Below are positions 57,905-64,000 of a DNA stretch of 64,000 nucleotides, one piece after another. Numbering within the stretch: the first letter of the stretch is position 1; the number at the start of each line of letters is the position of its first letter. The notes under the pieces were generated by a model. That model worked only from the letters and a program-made list of their open reading frames with translations. It searched no databases and was not told the DNA's origin. A program made the translations under genes and the position numbers. The stretch lies in assembly GCA_014529385.2 (NCBI GenBank), contig CM043970.1, positions 49,655,898 through 49,719,897 on the forward strand, in the 5' to 3' direction. Origin of the DNA: Adiantum capillus-veneris (taxonomy: Eukaryota; Streptophyta; Polypodiopsida; Polypodiales; Pteridaceae).

Positions 57905-58715
57905 TTTTTTGTAAATCTTTGGGATTAATTTACAAGAGCGAACCCTCAAGGCGAGGAAAACACACAGAAAGCATCATATATAAAAGCACGAACACAGAAG
58001 TTTTCATCTGTGAAAGAGGACTAAAAGCATTCATAGGAAAGCTGATGCATCTCCGGTGTGATATCACCAACTTCCCAAGCAAAATGTAAAGATTGCCTAA
58101 GGAAAAGCTTGAAAAACTGAAAGGGATCTGCATCAAATCCGAGGAACAAGTAGCCACTACACTGCTGCCACAGGGTCCAATAAGCCCAAAATCTGACCCA
58201 CATGAAGAAGACCACAAATCACTGTATGGAAGGGGGGAGAATGCCAAAAGCCCAAAACCTTTTGTGGAAGACCATAGAGGGGCAATGGAGCCACATACAA
58301 GCTGCTATGCGACGGAGAAAACCTCTAGTAATGCAGCAATCCCAGAGCAGGTGATTAACGGTCTCTTCCACAATCGAGCAACGGACACAACAAGAAGAGC
58401 AGATATTACGTGCACTGCCCACCCGGAGAACTCCAAGCAAGCATCTCCAAAGAAGCAATCGCTCCTTCAAAGGCAAGCGGCTCTTCCAAAGAGCAGAGAG
58501 TGGCTTCTTCCACCAGGTATCAGACTTGTGCATTGACCATAGGGCGTTACAGTGGTAAGCAATCCAGAACAGTGGTGGAAGAAGCCACTCTCTGCTTCTT
58601 CCACCAAGTATCAGACTTGTGCATTGACCATAGGGCATTACAGTGGTCAGCAATCCAGAACCGTGGTAGAAGAAAAGCATAAACCTTACAAGTAGACATA
58701 GCCTCAGGGGGGGTG
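57902..58715 (-). mobile_element. 5'-truncated LINE fragment (RT zinc-binding region)
   Basis: A T run at 57902-57910 is the poly(A) tail of a minus-strand retroposon. Upstream of it the minus strand encodes a zf-RVT type segment of plant non-LTR reverse transcriptases: WKSRLPLKERLLLWRCLLG, then CVRCSIVEETVNHLLWDC (about 58300-58510). An imperfect duplication of about 95 bp (58496-58590 and 58592-58680) repeats the ALWSMHKSDTWW part. The fragment is cut at its 5' side by the LTR starting at 58716. It lies in the FAO intron in the same orientation as the gene. Confidence 0.8.
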
Positions 58716-58959
58716 TGTCACAAAGTGATGACGTGGCGGACAGCAGAAACCCCAATTTCTGCCAGAAACCCTAAAATTCCTGCAAACCCTAATTTCTGCC
58801 AAAAACCCTAATTTCTGGAAATCGCGGAGGCTAAAAATATATATATATATATATAATATTTTTTATATTTTTTTTAATGATGATCGACGCGAATCTTGCT
58901 TTTTCTCTACGCAATGAGGAAGAGAGAGAGAATGCTTTTGCTTTCAAGTTTTGACTCTC

Positions 58960-59006
<47 letters not shown>

Positions 59007-59318
59007 AGCAGTTGCTTTTGATTTGAAGCTTTTGGAGCTCTGCATCCCTTGTAACCTTTAAATTAGTGGTGAGGACGTCACTTCTCAAAGCATCTGGACG
59101 CAGAGTCTGAGAGTGAAACCCTAGCCACTCTCTTGTACTTTGATCTGATTAATATAAAAAGAAATACCGAAAGGAGCGCCAGTCTTTGGGGCCAATATCT
59201 CTAGGCACGGAACTCCGCCGGGCCAGTGTACATCTATTGTGATCTGTGACTTGTTTTGAAGTGGTTATTTGGTGCTGTCGCGGTTGATTCTTGACTTGGA
59301 GTGTCCAAGTCTGTTACA
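58716..59318 (+). repeat. 5' LTR of chromovirus element C
   Basis: It begins TGTCACAAAGTGATGACGTG and ends TGTTACA, just before a primer site. The left part has four ~20-bp repeats around AAACCCTAATTTCTGCCA, then an (AT)n (about 58836-58855), a (GA)n (58973-59005) and a TATA-like AATATAAAAAG near 59150. The 3' LTR (from 63847) starts with the same bases but has only two AAACCCTAA repeats and lacks the AT run. Confidence 0.92.
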
Positions 59319-59319
59319 T

Positions 59320-59331
59320 TGGTATCAGAGC
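59320..59331 (+). other. primer-binding site, initiator tRNA-Met type
   Basis: TGGTATCAGAGC, a perfect match to the 3' end of plant initiator tRNA-Met, one base after the LTR end. This primer is usual for chromoviruses. Confidence 0.92.
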
Positions 59332-59388
59332 ACGGCCAATTTCTCTTCTACGGGAAATCCGATCCCCAATTTTTTTTCCACGGCACCT

Positions 59389-60962
59389 ATGGCTTCAGGC
59401 AATGATCAGTCGACCCCCTCTGCATCTGGAGATGCGGGCAGGGATCACAACGAAGATTCCGGCACGAAGTATCGCCCGCCTAGGCCTAATCCGGCGGAGC
59501 AGCAAGAGATGGAGCGTCGTCAATTGATTGGCGATGCAACAAAGATGATGCTCAATTTTGCCAAGGACCCAAAGATGGCAAAATATATGAACCAGACCTC
59601 TTTGGAAGAGGTACAGATGGAGTGGCAAAGAACCACAACACCACTCCTGAAACCCGCTCTCAAGAAACCTTCTGCCTCCAAGAAATATACGGAGAAGGAA
59701 CTAGAGAACGTGGTTGATGCACGGATTGCTCAGCTTTTCGACGTGCAAAAGAAAGGCAAAAAGCACGGCAAAAGGCAGAAGAAAGGCACTGACTTCCCGG
59801 GATATTTGGGTCGTCGGTCGACTTTTGACAAGGCAAAGAAACGGAAGAAGCATGTTCGATTTGAAGGAGTACCCAGTTCTTCTTCTTCTTCTTCTTCTTC
59901 ATCTGACAGTTCTTCTAGCTCTTCAGATTCGAGCGAAGAAGACAAAAAAGGTAAAAAGCGAAGCAAGAAACAAAGCTTCGGAAAGGGCAAGAAAAAGGCA
60001 AAGAAGGCTACATCTCGCCCAGAGACTGACAGTTCTACTGAGGACTCGTCTACAGACAGCTCAGATTCTAATCATAGAAACTTTTATGCGAACAAGAAGA
60101 ATTTTTACAAAGCCAACCAGTATGACTTTCTCGAAGATGAAAGCAAGAAAGTCCGAGAGTTTAAGGAAGGTGGCCACTCGATCAAGTTTGATACTTTTCA
60201 GGATACTCAGATGCTTCGAAGGCTTTGTCTTTTATACAGCAGTTTGACATCGCTTTCGCGGGAGGACGCTATTCAGAGCACTCCAAGATTCGGAGAGCTA
60301 CCTCTTACCTTAAGGGGAATGCTCGTACTTGGTGGTCCACGCTTCTTTTAAACAAGAATGCGCCAGTTAAATGGCTGAAATTTGAAAAGCTTTTTATTTC
60401 TTCTTGGTTGACGCAAGAATATGAACGAGATATACGAGCTGCTTGGAACCATCTTCGGATGACCAAGAAAGACACAATCAATGCTTATTGTGAAAGATTC
60501 TGGAGCTCTTTTCTGCCCGCCTCTTCATTCAAGAAGATCTCGTTCAGAGAACAGATTGAGCCGTTTACCTTGGGTCTACCTACAGAGATCCGAGATCACT
60601 GCTTGGTACAGAAGTCAGCTTCTATTCAGGAGTTGATGAGTCATGCGAAGCGGGGCTTTGCCATTCACTCTGGCAGTCTGACCTACCCCACAGATGAGGC
60701 CATGACACAACGAGCCGAACAGACTTCTGGGAATGAAAGTAGAAAGAAAAAGAGCAACCCAGAGAAAAAGGATGCACGACCCAAGCTTACTCCTGAGGAG
60801 AGAGCCCGCTTCATCAGAGAGGGGAAGTGCTTTGGATGCGGGGAACATGGACATATCTCCGCAAAGTGCCCTAAAAAGGCACAGAAAGAACAGAATGATA
60901 AAGACGACGATAGGCCTGAGAGTTCAAGAGCAGCTGAGGAACGTGGCAGAAAAGGCAGATAG
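59389..60962 (+). pseudogene. gag of chromovirus element C (one frameshift)
   Basis: It starts at MASGNDQSTPSASGDAGR (ATG 59389). The N-terminal half is charged: lysine-rich blocks and a serine/aspartate run (SSSSSSSSSSDSS, near 59874-59940). A frameshift near 60205-60211, right before SFIQQFDIAFAGG, splits the frame. The rest is a typical gypsy gag core (GNARTWWSTLL) and a CCHC knuckle CFGCGEHGHISAKC (about 60830-60871), ending at 60962. Gag would build the particle. The acidic/basic N-terminal part is longer than in most plant gag proteins I know. Confidence 0.88.
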
Positions 60963-61444
60963 AAAAACAGAACTGGTACCACATGGCGTGGAACCTGCAC
61001 CAAATCTAATGAATGAAAGTACAAACTTTGCCGCTTTTGGGGCAAAGCGAAGGATCAGGAAGCTCTGTTGAAGGAGCCAAGGCCAACTTCTTTTCACTTG
61101 GAATTGGCGGCTCGATTTGGAAATTACGCCCGACAGACTGACGCCACGGGCGGAGATAGTTCGACCGGCACCCAGATGGGATGTTGCCATTACATCGAGC
61201 ATTGGCAAACTTCGTTTGCAATGACAAGGGTGTTCAGGGCACGCGAGTGACGTTCTACTCGGAATCCCTTGGTACCATGAGAACTAAGCCGTGGTTGACT
61301 ACCGGGCCGAGAAAGCGACTTTGATAAATGAAGGGCTTAGAGATTGTACTTGATGAACTTTTTCTTACTCATTCTTTTGGGAGAGAACTGAACGATGGAT
61401 AAAGGTTGAATATGTTTTGACCTGATCAAAAGAACGCCAAGATT
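60963..61444 (+). other. degenerate gag-pol junction of element C
   Basis: The protease should lie here, but no D-[ST]-G motif or continuous frame is visible. Sequence is either deleted or scrambled. Confidence 0.5.
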
Positions 61445-63261
61445 TTTCTCCACACTCATGCCGATTGCTTTCAGAGGGCCTAAAGATCAAACCATTGATT
61501 TGATACTTGGAAGCACATCTCCGAACCAGCCACCTTACCGTGTGAGCCGAGTACAGATTGAAAAGATTATGAACCAAGTGAAAGACCTCTTGGAAAAGGT
61601 TCTTGTCCAGCCTAGTACTTCACCGTATTGCTCTCCACTGTTGTTGCATTTGAAGAAAGACGGATCTTGGAGAATGTGCATCGATTATAGAGCTCTCAAC
61701 AAAATCACCATCAAGAACACATTCCCGATTCCTAGGATCGATGATATACTCGACAGGTTACAGGGATCCTCGTGCTTTACCAGGATTGACCTAAAGAGTG
61801 GATATCATCAGATCCGAATCACGTCGGAAGGCGTCTACAAGACAGCTTTTCGGACGACTTTTGGATTATTTGAGTTTTTGGTGATGCCTTTTGGTTTAAC
61901 CAATGCTCCTGCGACATATAACCGGATGATGGACAGGATTTTTCGAGAGCACGGGCTATTTGTTGGCACTTTCTTTGATGATATCATTGTTTTCTCCAAG
62001 AATGAGTAAGAACACAGAGATCATCTGCTTCAAGTCTTTCAGGCATTACGAGATCACACGTTAGTGATTAATGCAAAGAAAACTGAATTTTTCCTACCAG
62101 AGATACACTTTTTGGGACACATTGTGTCAGCAGCAGGAGTGCAAATGGACCCGGCCAAGATAGAGACTATCCGTGATTGGCCCGATTTGAGGAATGTCCA
62201 TGAAGTTAGAAGCTTCTTGGGACTGTGTTTGTGCACAATTGCTTAGTATGCCAGAAGGTCAATTTTGACAGGCATAAGGCACAGGGATTGTTACAGCCTT
62301 TACCCATACCCACCCACCCCTTGGAAAATATTGGAATGGATTTCATTTTTGATCTCCCGAGAACACAGAATGATCACGATGATTTTCCGATTACATGGCA
62401 CGTCTGAAACGATTGTCTCCGACAGAGACCCCAGATTTATGAGTTTGTTTTTGGAAGGCAGTTCTCGTCATCGTTCCACTTGCAGACTAACCGACAATCC
62501 GAGATTGCCAATTCAGTGATTTTAGATTTATTGAAGTCTTGTATCTCGGATCAGAAGACTCAATGGGAAAAGAACTTACCTTTGGTGGAATTTGCCTACA
62601 ATAACACGATACACTCTTCGACAAGGAAGACGCCATGTGAGATTGTTGAAAGTGCTGCGAAGGTTCCATCCTTCCTGAGCACGAAAGATTAGATATTTGA
62701 AGCGGATGAATATTCGCGAGATTTGGATACGGCTTTTGCCAAGGTTCGCGAGACTTTGCAGGAGTCTCAAGAACGACAGAAAAAGGCAGCGGATCGCTAT
62801 CGTCGCAACTTGAAACTGAAGGAGGATGATTGGGTGCTCTTACTTTTGAGAAGGCACGCCTAAGAAAGAAAAAGGGAAAGGAGAGGCTTTTTCCAAAGCT
62901 TAGTATGCGATACTACGAACCTTTCCAGATAACTGAAAAGATAAATGATGTCTCCTTTCGATTGAAACTGCCAGATACTTGGAGGATTCACAATGCATTG
63001 CATGTGAGTCTCTTGAAACCTATTAAGGGTGATGTGCCTGATGATGGGGAGCCTGATGAGCAACCTGCAGTGGAAGAAAACAAGGAGATCCTTGTTCCCG
63101 AACAGATTTTGGCACATAACGATACCAAAAAAGGTAAAGTCCGAAGGCGGTTCTTGGTTAACTTCAAGAACTTTCCTGCATTTGATGCAAAGTGGATGGA
63201 GGAGGAGGACCTAGCAGATACTCCTCGGATTGTGAAACTTTACCTCGATGTTTTGGTTTAG
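61445..63261 (+). pseudogene. pol of chromovirus element C with two internal deletions
   Basis: RT is well preserved from 61458 (YRVSRVQIEKIMNQVKDLLE, WRMCIDYRALNKITIKN, active site FFDD near 61970). It is stopped by TAA at 62007-62009 and continues in frame to SFLGL (near 62220). There the sequence jumps to the integrase zinc end (CLVCQK) and its first aspartate (GMDFI), so RNase H and the start of integrase are gone. A second joint near 62380-62390 skips to SETIVSDRDPRFMS. The 3' part (from 62830) ends in a chromodomain (about 63085-63240; EILVPEQIL...FLVNFKNFPAFDAKWMEEEDL). Chromodomains direct integration to marked chromatin. The copy is not autonomous. Confidence 0.9.
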
Positions 63262-63846
63262 CATAGTCTACTCCAAACGGAACCCAGAATTCAGCTTGGC
63301 CGGAGATCTGGTGCAGTGGGATGCACAAGAGGGGAGTCACTCCGCTCCTTTGTCAACAGATGCCTTGATTTTGATACTAAAGTCACTGATGTCTCTTTGA
63401 GCTTCAGGGATACTGAGAGCTGACAGTATTCTGTTGGATGACTTTATGAAATGGAATTCCTGATAATGATACTGATTTGTTCTTGACTTCTTGTGAGTGC
63501 AGGAACTGAAAGCCGAAATGACTGCAGCATTTTGATCTGGTTGATCTCGAATAGACATGGTTGCAATAGGGATTAGTCAATCGGACATCGATGAGGTCGC
63601 GATTGGACCTAGATGTGATTGCTAGCTACATTGCCGATAAATCATGGTCTAAGATCCGAATGAATGTTGAATGTCATGTGATGTCCTGTGATGTCGTGTG
63701 ATGTGACTGTCGATTTTGTACATGTGCTAGATGTGTGTTCCTAGTACGTAGGTACTAACAGTCAGTGTCTGCTAAGACGGTTTATGGCTATTGTCGGTTT
63801 TGCAGGCGTAATCGCGGTCGGTTACAATGCTTTCAAGAGGGGGGTA
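63262..63846 (+). other. 3' untranslated region and polypurine tract of element C
   Basis: Non-coding region between the pol stop and the 3' LTR. It has a short CATGTGATGTCCTGTGATGT repeat near 63675-63710 and ends with the purine tract AAGAGGGGGGTA (about 63835-63846). Confidence 0.8.
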
Positions 63847-64000
63847 TGTCACAAAGTGATGACGTGGCGGACAGCAAACCCTAATTTCTGCCAAAAACCC
63901 TAATTTCCGAAAATCGCGGAGGCTAAAAAAAATGATAATCGACGCGAATCTTGCTTTTTCTCTACGCAATGAGAAAGAGAGAGAGAATGCTTTTGCTTTC
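63847..64000 (+). repeat. 3' LTR of element C, cut by window end
   Basis: It starts TGTCACAAAGTGATGACGTG as at 58716 and runs off the window after 154 bases. Two AAACCCTAATTTC repeats are present. Its end and the target duplication lie outside. Confidence 0.92.

Noticed and set aside
59714-60247. A 177-codon frame overlapping the chromovirus gag
   Set aside because: It is the shifted frame over the lysine- and serine-rich part of gag; only the last few codons join the true gag frame after the frameshift.

Overview
The window looks like nuclear DNA of a land plant. It has almost no cellular genes, is crowded with nested and decayed LTR retrotransposons, carries long (GT)n(GA)n arrays, and contains one plant-type long-chain fatty alcohol oxidase (FAO) gene with plant-like introns. 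I cannot name the species or the major plant lineage from sequence alone.

Layout. 1-13 kb is gene-free: microsatellites, a degenerate ~100-bp repeat, two tRNA-like SINE candidates, a poly(A) retroposon with a 14-bp target duplication (8643-8976), and a 420-bp tandem duplication with poly(C) tracts. 13.0-18.2 kb is a mosaic retroelement. Its LTR end and tRNA-Asp-type primer site (13774) precede a leader with periodic palindromes, then a deletion derivative (A) of a Ty3/gypsy family ending in an LTR at 17575-18188. 18.2-25.4 kb has nothing I recognise beyond a tandem duplication. 25.4-28.0 kb is a decayed minus-strand Ty1/copia element whose LTR was hit by a 601-bp MITE (27194-27794). 28.0-30.3 kb is a second decayed gypsy, and a relative of the MITE lies at 33324-33946.

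35.9-54.6 kb is an almost complete Ty3/gypsy element (B). Its target duplication GTGCT is intact on both sides, but its 3' LTR is reduced to the last 155 bp. Inside B, in the minus orientation, sits a complete Ty1/copia element (42448-48008, duplication ATGTG) whose polyprotein is broken only by two TGA codons. B is the most unusual object here. Its polyprotein runs Gag with four CCHC knuckles, a DGGAG protease, RT, RNase H and integrase, and then continues into a second protease-like domain with a canonical DTGA motif and a tail of W-x-P-K repeats. A conserved TATA-like box and a possible splice acceptor precede a separate 140-residue ORF downstream of pol.

55.7-57.8 kb (minus strand) holds the last two exons of the FAO gene. 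Its upstream intron has been invaded by a LINE (57902-58715), which was invaded in turn by a chromodomain-bearing gypsy element (58716 to beyond the window). The FAO N-terminal exon must therefore lie outside the window or be lost. The retroelements do not act together with the FAO gene; they are layered insertions whose order can be read from their boundaries.
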